Positions 38,950 through 52,673 of a DNA stretch of 64,000 bases are shown piece after piece; the first letter of the stretch is position 1, and the number at the start of each line of letters is the position of its first letter. Source of the DNA: Rotaria sordida (Eukaryota > Rotifera > Eurotatoria > Philodinida > Philodinidae); contig CAJNOL010000043.1 of the NCBI GenBank assembly GCA_905250125.1, positions 124,001-188,000 on the forward strand. The letters are read 5' to 3'. Under the pieces are notes generated by a model, which searched no databases, was not told the DNA's origin, and saw only the letters and a list, made by a program, of their open reading frames with translations. Both the position numbers and the translations under genes were made by a program.

Positions 38950-41766
38950 AGTATATATATATATATATATTTATTAAAATTAATATCTAAAAATAAAAAC
39001 ATATGAATATTTTACCTTTTCTTTACTTTTTGATTCTGAACGCACATGGTTATATATGACTCAACAGATAACATCATTTGCTTATCTTTCAGCCATATTA
39101 ATAGTACTCAAAACCTTTATTCGTTTTTGAGAAAAAAGATGGTGCTAATTTGGAATGATTTTTAACAAAAGTAAAAAGAAAACATTAGACTTCTTCGAAC
39201 CAAATACAAACGATGTAACTTGTCCTTTGTTGGCCTTCGTACGCAAATAGAAGATTAGTATTTATTTTTACCTGTGCTTTTTCTTTTCTTTTTTGTCTTC
39301 TGTTTTTACTGATAATGTGTTTAGTTTTACGTATATTGAAATGAAGAAGATAACATTTTTTGATTTTTATCATATAAAATCTATTGATTTATTTATTTAC
39401 AATATATAGAAAAATTAGAATAATACATGAATGAACAAATAAGATTAGTAAGATGTTTAGATATAAATGAATTTGATTAAATTTCATCAGCAATGTCACG
39501 AAGATGTTGAGCGATTTCTTTAATAAGATTTTCTCTTCCATTTATTATAAAAATCATCTTTTCTTTTTTTTTTTTGATTTGCAATATCATATTATCATGA
39601 AGTCAAAAGCGGTAGATTATATTAAGTTCTATGATAATGATAAATATACATATCTTTTTACCGGAAGTTGAATATAAAAGAATAATTACACTTTTTGTGA
39701 TGATTGTGATTGATGAACAAACAAATTTATATATACATACATGTGTCAGACACACATTCTTGTTGAAAGATTAAAATCAAGATCAAAGATGACATAGATA
39801 CGTATTTATAAAAACTTAATATAATGAAAGTAAAGAATAAGCTTTAACTCTGTGTGATATGACGATGAGAGTTCATTTCGAAGAATACTGGAAAAAAGAA
39901 TCTTTTTTCTCATTGAACTGACTTCAAAAATTTTGTTAGTTTTATTTTAAAATCTCGAAGGATTTTTTTCATTATCCATATTGGTAACTCAATCCTGCTA
40001 TTTATTTAATAATAATTAGTCCATATACAACATACATTTTATATTTATTTTTATTATAATGCTTGGCGCAAAAGTGCTATTTCGATTCACACAAGAAATG
40101 TTACATATGCACTCTACGAACTAACCATGGAATACTTAGTAGCCATCAGTTTGATCTCTATCGGTTTGTAAAGCTACAAAAAAAAAAAAAAGAAGTTTTC
40201 AAAGATCGATAATGTTTAAAGATATTCTCATATACTTTAGAATTTTAAATATAATAGACTTTACTAATATTGAAGATGAAATATAATCTGTCAATTGTAA
40301 ATTTATATGATAGCAATGTATTGTTGAAAAAAACATTCAAAAACGAGACATTTTCATCTTATTTATATCTTATCTTCTTTATGTTTTCAGTTTATCACGA
40401 AAGAATTTAATCAATTCTATGTAAATGTAAATGTAAACGTAACTATGTAATTATGTTCGTAAATCGTTTTTTTTTTCTTTTTGCTTTGATAGATTCACTA
40501 TTAAATATATTGTTGATCGGTTGTCTAAGTGACAAATTTTTTTTTTGTATGTGTCTTGATCAAAAGAGGAAAAAAAGGATGTGTCATACATACATTTACC
40601 TATTTAAACATTTTATAAAAGAAAAAAAAACAGCAATATTAAAGAGAGAAAAAAAAATATCGCAAAAGAAATGTTTTAAAGATGTTGGTTCAACATTAAA
40701 ATTCTTTTATTCTCTTTCTTTCACAACATCACAAATAAAAACGAAATTGAGATTAATATATCCCATTACATCTATTCACAAGCGGTGAGTGCTTAAAAGA
40801 TCAGTAATATAGTTTTATAGGTAGGAAAGAGATGTACACTCTTCATTTCCTAGAAAGATTTTTTCTTTTCAATTTCATTTTCATTATTCAGATCAATTTG
40901 TACTGGTTGCACTCTTCGTTATCTTACTTCGTTATATTTTTGAAAGAAACTTATTAAAACATATTGTTAAGTGTCTGACATCAATAATAATATAATAATA
41001 TAATAGATAGGAGAAAATTTTGAAAGGTTTTCATAACCTGTAACTAACAAAATGATTTGAAGGTTAAAAACAAAGAAGAAAGTCAAATAGTTTTTGAAAT
41101 TTGCTTGTTTCGTTTTTCTTTCTTTCCTAGTTACAAATAAGCCTACAAACAAGAAAGTTATTTATGATTTCGTTTTTTGTGAATAATACTGCAAAGAATT
41201 GTTATGAGTACACTCGATAAGAAAGAAAAACAGATGTTTTAAGAGTGTTCCACGGAGAGCATAAACTCCACAACACACTTATTGTATTAGGAGTAGTGAA
41301 TAATTGTCTATTGCCTCAAAATTGAACAATAAATCATAAGTAAATATATCGAAATTCAAAGTAACTACTAAGATTTTCTTTTATTCTTTCAAAGCTTCAG
41401 TTAATAATTTATTTGATTATAGCATCAAAATCAATTTAATAAAAAAAGAAAAAAAAGAATTTTTTTTTTCTTCATTTCATTAAATAATTAAAAAGAAAAT
41501 CTTTCATATTATTGAACATTCTCGACTAGCGAATAGTGTTATTCATCTATAAATTAAGTATGCTAATAATGTAAAAGAATTCGAGAGATACTTATTCAAT
41601 TCTTCAATATTGAATCATGTTTCAATTTTAGTCCTGCGGGACAATCTCAAATCCCGAAAAAAACGTTCGTCCCGCAGCATCGTCAAATATATTTTGTCTT
41701 AAAAAAAATTATTTTTAGATTTATTCTTTTTTCTTCTTCTTCTAATTATTCCTATTTACAAAATAA
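38950..41766. other. intergenic, about 2.8 kb
   Basis: AT-rich, with TA runs (38951-38969), poly-T/A tracts and a small perfect hairpin at 41634-41677. No exon chain is supported on either strand; frames such as 40453-40788 are low-complexity Lys/Phe reads of A/T tracts. Confidence 0.45.
41634..41677. repeat. GC-rich hairpin in AT-rich DNA
   Basis: CTGCGGGAC (41634-41642) and GTCCCGCAG (41669-41677) are perfect inverted repeats around a 26-base loop. The high GC of the stem stands out from its surroundings. It may be a repeat terminus or RNA hairpin. Confidence 0.5.
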
Positions 41767-42351
41767 ATGGCATCATATCAGGCTTTACCATTTGTACGTG
41801 ATGATTTTCGTTGTTCTCTTTGTCGACAAAAAAATGTTTTTCATTGTGAACATGATACACCATATCGTGATCAATTATTAGGTACGTATGAACTAGAAAA
41901 ATCAAATACTACAATAACAACGAATAATCGAAGAGATTTTCAACGAACCGGTGCATCTAATAATACTTCACTCAATAAAAAAAAACAAAAGACAAATACG
42001 AGACGAAATATAAATTCAAATTCTGGTATGCGAAATCAACAGAATAAAAAACTAAATAACACATCATTATCGAATACAAATACAAATACAAATACAAGTG
42101 GAAATACAGTTACAAATACAAATACAAATGGAAATACAGTTACAAATACAAATACACATACAGATACAAATACAAATACAAGTAGAAATACAGTTACAAA
42201 TACAAATACGGATACAAATAGAAATACAAATACGGATACAAATAGAAATAGAAATACAACTACAACTACAAATAGAAATACAAATACAAATACAAATAAT
42301 TATAAAATGACAAATGAACAAAAGAAAAAGAAAGGATGTATTATTTTATAG
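41767..42351 (+). CDS. Cys-motif, Asn/Thr-repeat protein with C-terminal CaaX box
   Basis: A single-exon frame of 194 residues. The N-terminal 30 residues carry CSLC and HCEH (Cys-x2-Cys-x8-Cys-x-His), which could bind zinc. The middle is an Asn/Thr tract encoded by a variable hexamer array (AATACA and relatives, about 42068-42297). The C-terminus has KKKKGCIIL: a polybasic stretch followed by Cys-aliphatic-aliphatic-Leu, the form of CaaX box recognised for geranylgeranylation. So the protein is probably lipidated and membrane-tethered by its tail. No family is recognised, and the repeat length is likely to vary between alleles. The ATG at 41767 is the first in-frame one, following a T-rich leader. 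Confidence 0.65.
   Translation: MASYQALPFVRDDFRCSLCRQKNVFHCEHDTPYRDQLLGTYELEKSNTTITTNNRRDFQRTGASNNTSLNKKKQKTNTRRNINSNSGMRNQQNKKLNNTSLSNTNTNTNTSGNTVTNTNTNGNTVTNTNTHTDTNTNTSRNTVTNTNTDTNRNTNTDTNRNRNTTTTTNRNTNTNTNNYKMTNEQKKKKGCIIL
42068..42297. repeat. coding hexanucleotide array (AATACA-like)
   Basis: About 38 imperfect hexamers (AATACA, AATAGA, GATACA, GTTACA) encode alternating Asn/Asp/Arg and Thr. The array is an in-frame minisatellite inside the CaaX protein gene. Confidence 0.8.
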
Positions 42352-45300
42352 ATTCTATTTATTGATTTCTTTTTTCTTTCATTTGTTGTATCGGTATTAT
42401 TGATGTACAGTTATATTTTAAAAAGAACAAGTAAAATTTTCTTGATGACAATATTTTTTTGTGTGAAGTCAATAAGAAAACTAGGATAAATTCAATCATA
42501 ATGTATTAGATGTTTTTTCTTTCCTTTAATTTCACATTTACCTTTAAAAATGAATAATTTGATTCTTGTCATTGAAATGAAATATCTTTATTTAGCAACT
42601 CATACTTAAAAAAAACTTCAAGTGTGAAAATAATATATTAAATTTTTGATTGACATAATTATTTTTCTTTTCTATTTTGTTGAATATCAAAATAGATTAA
42701 ACAACAGAATAATAAATTTTTTAAAAAAGAAAATTTCAGGAGAATTTTAAAATCATTTTATCGAAAAGAAAAATTCAATATTATAAATTTAATTTAACTA
42801 AATAGGTTGTTTCTTTTATCGCTGATAAAGGAGTATACAGAGTTTATATTCATAAGAGAAAGAAGAATATCTCTGTCTTTCAGCTTCTGAGACAAACAGT
42901 CGTTACTGACTTTCTCAAGGTCATTTCATGGTTGGTACTACACAAAGGTTTGAATATAATACCTTGTGAATACATGTCCAACAACTTCATCAATCAGTCA
43001 TGACGATCTTATTGATAAGATGAACACTGAAAATTTCGCTTTGAACGGCGATCATTGTCTTTAAGAAACAATTCTCATCGTTGACAAGTTATAAAAAAAT
43101 CCATTTATCCTTCTATTCGAAGATAAAGATTACAACTAATTTTTTTTTATTATTCTCTTACATTGTGTTAGTCGATCCGGAACTCATATCATGCTATTTT
43201 ATATATGCAAAGATTTACAGTCGTAGACAAGAAGGTATTATTAGAAAACTACGATATAATTATTGGTCTTTTCTAAGGTCAATGGTACTATTTCATGGTA
43301 ATATATTTTTTTTGACATGTTTCTAATGAATTATGAATATTATTTGATAAATGAATAAAAGAAATCGATTTCTCTGCATGAAGAACGTACCAACAATACT
43401 CATTTTTTATTCCAAATAAGCAATTTATGGGGTCATTCTTCATATGAGAATATAGAATCGATTGATTATATCATTCAGCTAAACCTTATCATTCATTTTG
43501 TATAGTTAATTAGACCATGGACGTTGAGAAAATAACAATATATCTTTTTGAATTAAACCATTTAACATTCTTCCTTATCTATCAAGGATAATTGTTTGAA
43601 AAAAAAACAACCTCAAAATAAATGTTATAGCATTTGTTTATTTTATTTTCGATTAATAAAGATATTGGTTATATACATTGTTGATAATCATCAACACAAC
43701 ATGCATGTAATTGACATTGACAACTTGCTTTGCTCTTATTTCCGTTAATGTCATTCAGCACATATATATATATATATATATATATATACAAATGATATCT
43801 TGATGATTAGATGCTTTCAGTTAAGAAAAAAAAACATAAATAAACTTGAATATTACAGTCCAATTATTAATACTTCTTTAATACTATATCAAGGCAAAAT
43901 CTGTAACGCTTATTAAATTAGTCCATATCGTAAAATTAAAGAACTTTTGATAGTTTAAAATTAAAATGAATCGTTGAGATTGAATGAACTTTTTTTCATT
44001 ATTAATTTTGATAGATAGTGAAACTTAGAGGTGTCGCGAAAATAGGACAAATTAAATGTATTTATTATCACCTTTTTTAAAATTAGAAATCAAATAAACT
44101 ATTGTGTAAATTAAAAATGCTTTATTTTTATTTGCAATGTTCTTTTATCATTTCAATTCGATACTAATCAATAATACAGATTCAATAATAATAATAAATT
44201 AAATTTTCTTAAAAATGAAAACGTGCATTGATCATATTCAATTAGATAATTTTAATTATAATAATTTTATCTTTTTTTTCTCTATCTATTCATATTGGAG
44301 ATGAAATTGATTCGTGTTTTTTTTTTGGAATCAAACCGATTCCACCTCGAATTCATATGCAAGAAGATAATTATATGTGAAATCTTATGCGATATTCAAC
44401 GAGTAGCAGAGTTTATGTGGTGTTGGTACATATGCAGGTACGCATACAGAACAATTTCATATCTTGCTTTTCTGTTATTATTGAATATTTGATGAGAGAG
44501 TCGATAAGACAGTGATATTTGTAGGAGTAACTAATTGTATCATTTTATTTCGGCCTACTATCAAATATTCAAAAATAACAGCAAAGAAAGAAATATAGAA
44601 CTTTCCTGTGTGCTTAACCATTTACATGTTTACACTACATCTTATATACTTTCAATCATCATGGCCTTTTTTTTTAAATGAAATTCAATGAATTATTTTT
44701 GTTGTCTTTTCTATCATTTATATTCAAAAAATATGTATCCATCTGTGTTACATCAGTTGATCTTTGTGTTCATTTAGTAATTTGGTTCTATGAAAAATCG
44801 ATTGATTGATATTCAAATTTCTTTTTCTTTTTTGTTTTGTTTTTTGAAAGAGAATAATATTGATTATAAAGAATTTAGCATCAATTTGAATGTTATGCAT
44901 AGGTATTATTGAAATGTGTAAAAATGAAGTATAACAACATACTTTGAATGGATGTCAATATAAATATCAATATAACAGTCTATTGATGTATAGAATATAT
45001 TTCGATTAATCTATAAAAGATGATTAAATATGTAATTCTTAAGAATATTACATCATTTATATTAATTATTTTCAATAGTCAAATCTATTAATAACATTTT
45101 TGATAAAAAAAAATTTTTTATTTAAGTATATAATTACTTTGAATACTATTAAAAAATAATTGTTATATACTTAAGTGTTTATTGTATTCATTGTTCTATT
45201 CGATATTCTTTTGGCAATATCAACTAATAGACGAAAATGTGTTTTTGTTTGCCATATGAGATTCTCTAAACAAAGTGCCTAATGAGACGCATTGCTCACT

Positions 45301-46259
45301 TGAGAAGAAAAGAAGATTATTTATTTAGTCAATGTCTGAGATCATTCATTGTATATGTATTTTTGGTTGATCAATTTTGCTTATTATTAATAATGACTTG
45401 TATTATCAAGAAATTTCATTCTTCTGACTCTTCTTACATAATAATATGTCTTAATAGAAAAATTAAGAATTTAGTAGTTATTTAATGTAATTTGTTCAAT
45501 ATGTTTGCATGCTTTTTTCTTATTTCTTTTTTTTTTATAAAAGAAAATTGATCGTATGTTAAAGAGACATATACATAAAGCTTACATGATGATTTAATTT
45601 TATCTTAATCATGCGACATATGAATATACTTCATTCGAATTAAATACATCTATAATTGTATAAAAATGCATGCAACGTCGAAAAAGATTATTATATGTAT
45701 AACCAAAAGAAGAAAAAGAAAGAGAAGGATTAGAGTTAATACAGAATATAGACTTTCATGAACCATTACCTAGTATGTCTGTGTGTGTGTGTGATTGAAA
45801 TAATTCACTCCTTCTCTTTCTTTGTTCGAATAGGGGACAGCTCAAAGTATTCATCAATCAGCGACAACTAAATCTTCCTATTCATAAATATGCATTCAGT
45901 ATATTGTCGATATACAATAGAAGACAGACATTAATCGATATTATGCTATTGACCATCAAAACAATTAGAATTCTTCTCAAAATTTAATGTTGTTGTTGTT
46001 ATTTTTTTCATTGCAGGTCAACAAGAGAAAATTTTCTTTAGTCCTTTTTTTGCTCATACAATTGACTCTTTATTCTCTCTTTTCATCCTTATTATTAATG
46101 ACTAACATATATATCGAACAACATAGAAAAAAATGTTCAACAGAGAGTATATAACTTATATGAGAGTATACATGAAAGGATGAAAAATCTTTTCCTTCTC
46201 ACTCGTTTAACGTTTTGATTATGGTCATTGGCCAGTCACAGCATAGTAATAATAAGATA

Positions 46260-46293
<34 letters not shown>

Positions 46294-46438
46294 TACAGGA
46301 AGATAAAATGTACATTTATATTTTTTCTTTCTCTTATAATATAGAAATTTTCTCATCTATCACTTCATTATTTTATACTAACTTCCTTAAATACGATTGT
46401 TATCATTAAATTTATCTGATTAAAACAAAAAATAAAAA
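42352..46438. other. intergenic, about 4.1 kb, AT-rich
   Basis: The largest block without recognisable genes or large foldbacks. It contains a TA run at 43759-43788, a GT run at 45779-45792 and a GA run at 46274-46292 upstream of the laminin-G gene. Short frames (43081-43326, 44295-44492, 45282-45485) have no domain, ATG or splice support. Confidence 0.45.
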
Positions 46439-49400
46439 ATGAAATTTACAAAAAGAATTTTATGTATTATTCAAATCTTAATTTTTATACAATTATATTT
46501 ATGCCAAGATGAACAATATTCAAGAATTTTAAATGATGATATTAATAATATTAATATATTATTATCTAATGAGACATTAACTGATGGTAAGTTCTTAAAA
46601 TAAGATTATTTATAGAGAAGAAGTTAAAATAATGACTCATTTATGTTTCTTCTTAATCAAAAATTCAACAGTAGATAATTGGATATACATTCTTTATGTT
46701 AATCAATGAAAATAAGTCTATTCTTTCATTGTTTATAGTTAACCATTATTTAGATGATGTTCTGACAGAGAATTTATTCAATAGCAGTAATTTAATACCG
46801 GAGTCGATTATTGAATATTCATCAACAATTAATATACCTATGAAATATATCACTGATGAAGAAGATTATACATCAATTGAATCAATTGCATTTTCTATTC
46901 TTACAAATCAACAAATATTACAAGCAATAACTATTCTTGCTGGTATTGCTAATGAAAATATTAGTTATACATTTAATATTGAAGTTTGTTTTGTTTTAAT
47001 TAAAAAAAAAAAGAAGAAGATTTTTTTCGTATGATTAATTTTTAGAATGATAGATTGAAAATTATTTTTTCACAAGATAATCTACTTGATATAATTTTAA
47101 CAACAAAAAATGATACAGAATTAATTAATAATGGACAATGGCATCGATTATATATTGAACGATCAAATCGAAAGGTTTAAAATTTTTTTTTGATTACAAT
47201 TTTTAATTTTAATAAATCAAAATGAATTTCTTTTCTATGTTTTTGTAGTTACGATTTATTCTTGATAATGTTGAACAATCAAATACTGAATTGCCTGATG
47301 AATGGCAAAAGACAATAAATATATTCATTGGAGCACAATTAATAATTGTACCCAATGGTAATTATAATGGTAAAATTGGTGATGTAAGTTGTTTAAACAA
47401 TGCGAGAATTGAATTCCACATAATACAAAAAAAAAAAAGAAACTATATTGTCGTTTAGAAGATATTCAATGTTCTTTTTTTTTCTTATAGAAAAATTGAT
47501 TAAGATTTTAGAATTAGTATTAATATAATAGAGCTTGAAATTCTGAGTCTACTCGACTTTACCCTGAGCCAAAATCTCAAGAAAATAAATATTTGAAAAA
47601 TGAAGTGAAATGTATTTCTGTTACATATTTTGAACTGACTCTAGCTATTAAATATTTACCACAACTTCATCTAACATTTTTTTTTGTTCTGAACATTTAT
47701 TTGTTTGAGCTTTTGACTTAGAGTAGATCAAAGTGGCTGAGAACGTGTTTTACTAGTATCCTATTTTTGAGTCGAAAAAAAAACATTCGTATCGGATAAA
47801 AACTTCATTGAGGTAAAACTAACACTCTCGAACACTACTTCTTTGGATTCGATATGAAACATTTCGAAAATCAGATCATTTGATAAAAACAAATATTTCT
47901 AAGTAAAATGAGATGATCTAATTTAAAAATCGCATAAAAATAGTTTTTCAAAGATCATTTCTTCAGAAAAAAAAATATATCACTGCACTAAACTTTCTGT
48001 TCATATTTTACATATCGTAATCATTATTATTGTTATCTATTATCTAGATTATAGTATCTAATATGAATCGACCTTTAAATCTTCGTGAAAAAGATAATTC
48101 AAATGAGAATTTCGAAGATTCTATAACAACAATAATTTCATCATCTATAAATCAATCACAATCAATTCAAACAATCGCTTTTCTTCCAAATGATAATAAT
48201 GAAATTATTTTTCCATCACCAATTAAATTCTTCTTTAAAACTTTTTCATTTTCATTTCGTACATATTCCAATCTTAGTACACTTATACAATTTGATGAAA
48301 TTCAATTAAATATTGATATTGATGGTTATTTAATATTAGTCATTCGTGATCAACTAGTACAAAAAATTTTCTCAAATGAAAAACAAAAACCAATCAATGA
48401 TGGAAAACTTTATATTGTACAATTAGAATTAAATAATCAAACTCTTGAAACATGGATAGATAAAAATAAGAAAATTTCTACTGAACTTTCAAGATCATAT
48501 TTAATCATTGAAAATTTTCTATTTGGTTTACATAATCAATTTATTGGTTGTATAGAAAATGTAACTTATAATAATCAAATATTTTCATTTGAAAATTTAT
48601 CATTAAATCGACAAAAATGTTTTTTAAATAATATGATAATAAAATCATCAATAGATGATATTCATATTGATCAAATTATTTCATTTAAAGATAATGATCG
48701 TCCTTTGATTATTAATTTTGATAAACCTGAAGAATTTCATATATTTTCATTTATATTTTCTACACAAGAATCAAATTGTATTATTTGTTCATTAGCTGAT
48801 AATACATATAATAATTTTATTATATTAAGTATTCGTTATGAATATTTAGTATTAACATATTATAATAAACAAAAACAACCAAGAGAAATTTTAATAAATA
48901 ATTCAATTAATGATAAAAATGAACATAAAATAATTATTAAATTAATTAATCAAAATTATTTATTATTTGAATTTGATGAAAATACAAAAATTGAAAATAT
49001 GATTGATAAATTTTATATTAATACAATTTATATTGGAAAATTAGATTATTTTATTAAAGAACGATTATCAAATTTCAATGGAGATGATTTTATTGGTTGT
49101 ATTAAAAATATTATGTTTAATAAAAAATTATTGATTGAATCAAAACATATTTATCCATTAGATAGATTAGTAAATACTTGTCAAATAACTACACGTGAAC
49201 GTAAGTTAAATGTTAGTTGAACAAATTATAAATAAAATAATCGCAATTTGACGAGATGCGGACCTTCGATTATCTCAGGATTAATAATATGAGCATTGCA
49301 TTTGTTTTGGATTAGTCTTCTGTGTAATAAGTTTATTCGAATAGTGGAATGAAAAATAAGTACAGGAAAAACACTAACGAAGAAAAATCCACAATTGACT

Positions 49401-52400
49401 AATCGATAGGATCTAGTGAGTAGGCAAATATCCAAGAATGGTTCTAGCTGATGAACCTTTGTTGTCGAAATTTCAACAAAAAAATCGGAAAAAAGTATTT
49501 CGTATCTTCGGAGTGACCATCCAATTCGAATTAGAAAATTTCATTGAAAGTATCATATTATACGATTCGACCGGATTCGGACCCGATCGGTGCTATTGGA
49601 AATTCAAGTTTCCAATGATATATATATAAACCAAATTTAAACTCAATTTCATCAAAATCGAAAGTCAAATTTTGAGTTAGATTCTATGTGAAACTTCGAT
49701 TTTTAAATGATTCTTTCTATCAATAAAGATAGTTTAGAATTAAATATGATCAAATTATAAGATTATTTTTATGAGTCTAGCGCAAGAATAAATATATATC
49801 AATTTAAAAAAAATATATTATTCGTTTAATTTTGAGAGATCAGACGTTCAGTTGTTTTATTTATGCATGATAGATACAAAAAAAAATAGAATTGTAAGCA
49901 TAAATCAATATGAATATGGAATTAAAATTAAAAATCCATTAGAATATGATTTTAATAAAGTTTAATAATGTAGAATTCACTCACAAAATGATAGAATATT
50001 AAATTATAAATTCGATTATCAAACCAATCGTCTAGGAAAACGTTTGAAATGATTCATTACTTTTCAATACATGATTTTTTGAAATACGATCTAAAAGGAG
50101 TGTTGAAGTATAGGAGTAAAACTTCCCTTTACAGGTCATGACAGAGGCCAATTAAAGGCCATCATGGACTGTGACAGATGTTAATGATATACCATCACAA
50201 GCCGTATGTCAATGATGTGTCGGTATAATACATGACATACTGCCTTATTGCATCATTGGATAATTAAGCAAAAAAAGGAAGATGAAAAAATATGTCCAAA
50301 AACAGGTAGAATGAAACTATCTTACTGTAATTAGAAACGGCAGCTGTATCCTGTTTCATATTTTTATCCTACAAGGATTGTGCTAATAGCTTTTAGATGT
50401 ATAGAGATTTCTAGATTAGAATAACTGTAAAAGACTTGAAGTTTACATAGGTTCTCTCTACAGGGTTACGACAGTTTTGTTAGATTTTTATCATAGACCA
50501 TGATATTGACAGGAAAATTAGACAAAGAATTTTTTTTAGATTGGAAATTTGGTCTCTAGGTCTCTTGATCTTTAAAGAGCATATTAAAAAGTATCGTTTA
50601 AAACGTTTGTTTGCTACTTGAAGATACTCAACCTTCAAATTTCTGAAGTTGAATATCTCAAAAAAAAAAAAAAAAAAAAAGCAATCATTTTGACTAAAAC
50701 TTCCATGGTATTCTTATAATCATAAGACTTCATTATAGAGAAAATTTCACATAAAAAATTCTTTGTTGAATTTTTCAATCAATAATTCAATAAAACTATC
50801 GTAACTATGTAGAGTAAGGTTATGAATTAAAATTCTTTTAGAATTATTCTAATCCTATGATCTTCTCTATATGCTCAAAAGTAAAAAAATCATTTCGTAA
50901 TTCTATAATCACTTAAAAGAATTTCCACTAGTATTTATTTTTTTAGGAATTAACTTTCAGAACTAAAAAAATTGTGACCTAGTATAGGAATTTAATATAT
51001 TCCGTATTCGATTTGCATATAATCACCAGCTTAGTCAATCTGATATATATAGTAAATTTTCATGGACATTCTATACATGTTTAAATCGATCTGTTAAAGA
51101 TTAAAATCTTTTTTTGTTTTTAATCTTTTCTAGCCAAAAATGTTATTTCATATATATCATCAGATATAAGTTTTTCCATTCGTGATTATGATGATATAAT
51201 TGAACTTCAAATTCCATCGAATGATCAATTTTACCAATGTCAAATAGCAATAAAAACTCAATCATTCAATGGTATTATAGCATCAATATATTCAAATGAT
51301 AATTATTATGGTCTTTTTCTTTTTTTAAATAATGGAAAATTACAATTAAAATATTATTTAACAAATAATAGAACTTTACAATTGATATTTAATGATAATC
51401 AAACAATTAATGATGGACAACTACATTATATTTCAATTTTTCGTCAAATTTCAAATAAATCTATGTATATACAAATCGATAATCGTACAATAAATATATC
51501 TAATCTTTTATCTTTATCATTATTTTTTGATGTTATAACTATTGGCGGATCAGATCGTATTATATCTGATAATTTATTTGTTGGATGTTTTGCTAATATA
51601 ACATATAATCATCATCCAGTATTGCCTGAAGGCATTGTGAAATCTGATCGTTATGATTGTTTTTGTGACCAAGGTTCAATATGTGATAGACAAATGCCTT
51701 GTAGTAATATGCAACCTTTACAATTTTGTGGTCAAACTGATTGTTCACTGGTTTGTACATCATCAATTGATATGAATAATAAAGGTTCACTTCGATATTT
51801 TACTCAAATTGGATCAGGACAATATGAACAAATTTATTTAATGATATTTACAATATCAGATAATTCAGTTTTATTTACAACACAAAATGATTCTATTCAA
51901 GTATCAATTGTTATTCAGGTAAGTTCAAAATCGAAAGAAAAAAACTAAAAATCTTTGATTTTGTTAATCAAATGTTATTAAAATTTAGAATTATTATCCA
52001 CGTTTAATTATTCAAAATGGTGGAATTATTTATACATATGATTTTCCTGGACGTGTTCGAGGTGATCAATGGCATGTATTACAATGTCAAAAAACATTAA
52101 ATACAGTATGTTAGACTTTCATTTCCTTATATATTAATAATTATTCTTCTTTAGATTGATTTAACATTTGATGATGAAACCCGACATTATACATATTTTA
52201 TTGAATATTTTAGTTTATTTGGTGATAGAAAAGTTTATTTATGTGGAAAAAATTTTATTGGTTATATTCAAGATGTAAGTAAACATAAGTGAAAGAATAT
52301 TTCGAAAAAGAAAAAAAAAATATACATTATTATTATTTTAATATTAAAATAGATTATATTTATGGCAGATAATCATCATGAGAATTTAATACATAATTCT

Positions 52401-52673
52401 ATACGTAATCCAGGATTAATTGATTATGATCCAAGTGTTCTTTGGAATAATCATGCAAATATACCAGAACGTAAGTTTGATTGATAAATATTTTATAACG
52501 TGTAATATTAAAGATAAAAGAAAAAAAAATTCTCTTTTTTTTTTTTTTTCTTTTTTATATTGGTTTTTCTATCAGCATCCATTTATGTTTGCACAGGTGT
52601 TTGCAGAACGTCGTGTTTTTTAATAAATCATTTGTTTGAGATTGAATATAGAGAAGACAAAATGTCACCTTGA
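46439..52673 (+). CDS. secreted protein with five laminin-G-like domains
   Basis: Ten exons (46439-46586, 46739-46983, 47046-47174, 47249-47383, 48048-49200, 51134-51918, 51989-52105, 52155-52274, 52353-52470, 52576-52673) give about 1,015 residues. The N-terminus is a signal peptide (ILCIIQILIFIQLYLCQ). Five LamG modules follow, at about 60-235, 250-415, 416-600, 605-790 and 810-990, each with the GQWHRLYIE-type strand or the FIGCI.N/FVGCFANITYN closing motif. A Cys-rich EGF-like linker sits between modules 4 and 5 (CDQGSICDRQMPC). The arrangement recalls neurexin/CASPR or laminin-alpha tails, but no membrane segment is found. The last exon is the least certain: it uses the ATCAG acceptor at 52571-52575 and ends at TGA 52673, giving a Cys-containing tail (YVCTGVCRTSC). 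Other 3' exons could exist. Introns 4 (664 bases) and 5 (1,933 bases) hold repeats. Confidence 0.8.
47384..48047. repeat. enlarged intron 4 with an inverted repeat
   Basis: Arms at about 47548-47600 and 47685-47735 are imperfect inverses (GAGTCTACTCGACTTTACCC against TAGAGTAGATC, with CTCAAGAAAATAAATATT against AACATTTATTTGTTTGAG). No coding content was seen in the intron. Confidence 0.45.
49201..51133. other. enlarged intron 5 of the laminin-G gene
   Basis: 1,933 bases, starting CGTAAGT and ending TTTTCTAG. It contains a dispersed repeat piece (about 49484-49600, also at 61930-62030) and a run of about 20 A at 50659-50678. No nested gene is supported. Confidence 0.55.
49484..49600. repeat. 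dispersed repeat, copy 1
   Basis: Shares AAAAAGTAT.TCGTATCTTCGG, TTAGAAAATTTCATTGAAAG and TACGATTCGACC with the copy at 61930-62030, in the same orientation. Non-coding. Confidence 0.65.

Noticed and set aside
40453..40788. Phe/Lys-rich frame
   Set aside because: Reads through T and A tracts; no domain and no splice sites in phase.
42067..42321. Cys/Ile repeat frame on the minus strand
   Set aside because: Antisense read of the coding hexamer array; the plus-strand frame has an ATG, a Cys motif and a CaaX end.
43081..43326. Tyr/Phe-rich frame with hydrophobic pieces
   Set aside because: Starts at TTG, isolated, no recognisable domain or neighbouring exon.
46274..46292. GA run upstream of the laminin-G gene as a promoter element
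   Set aside because: Simple microsatellite; nothing in the sequence ties it to transcription.
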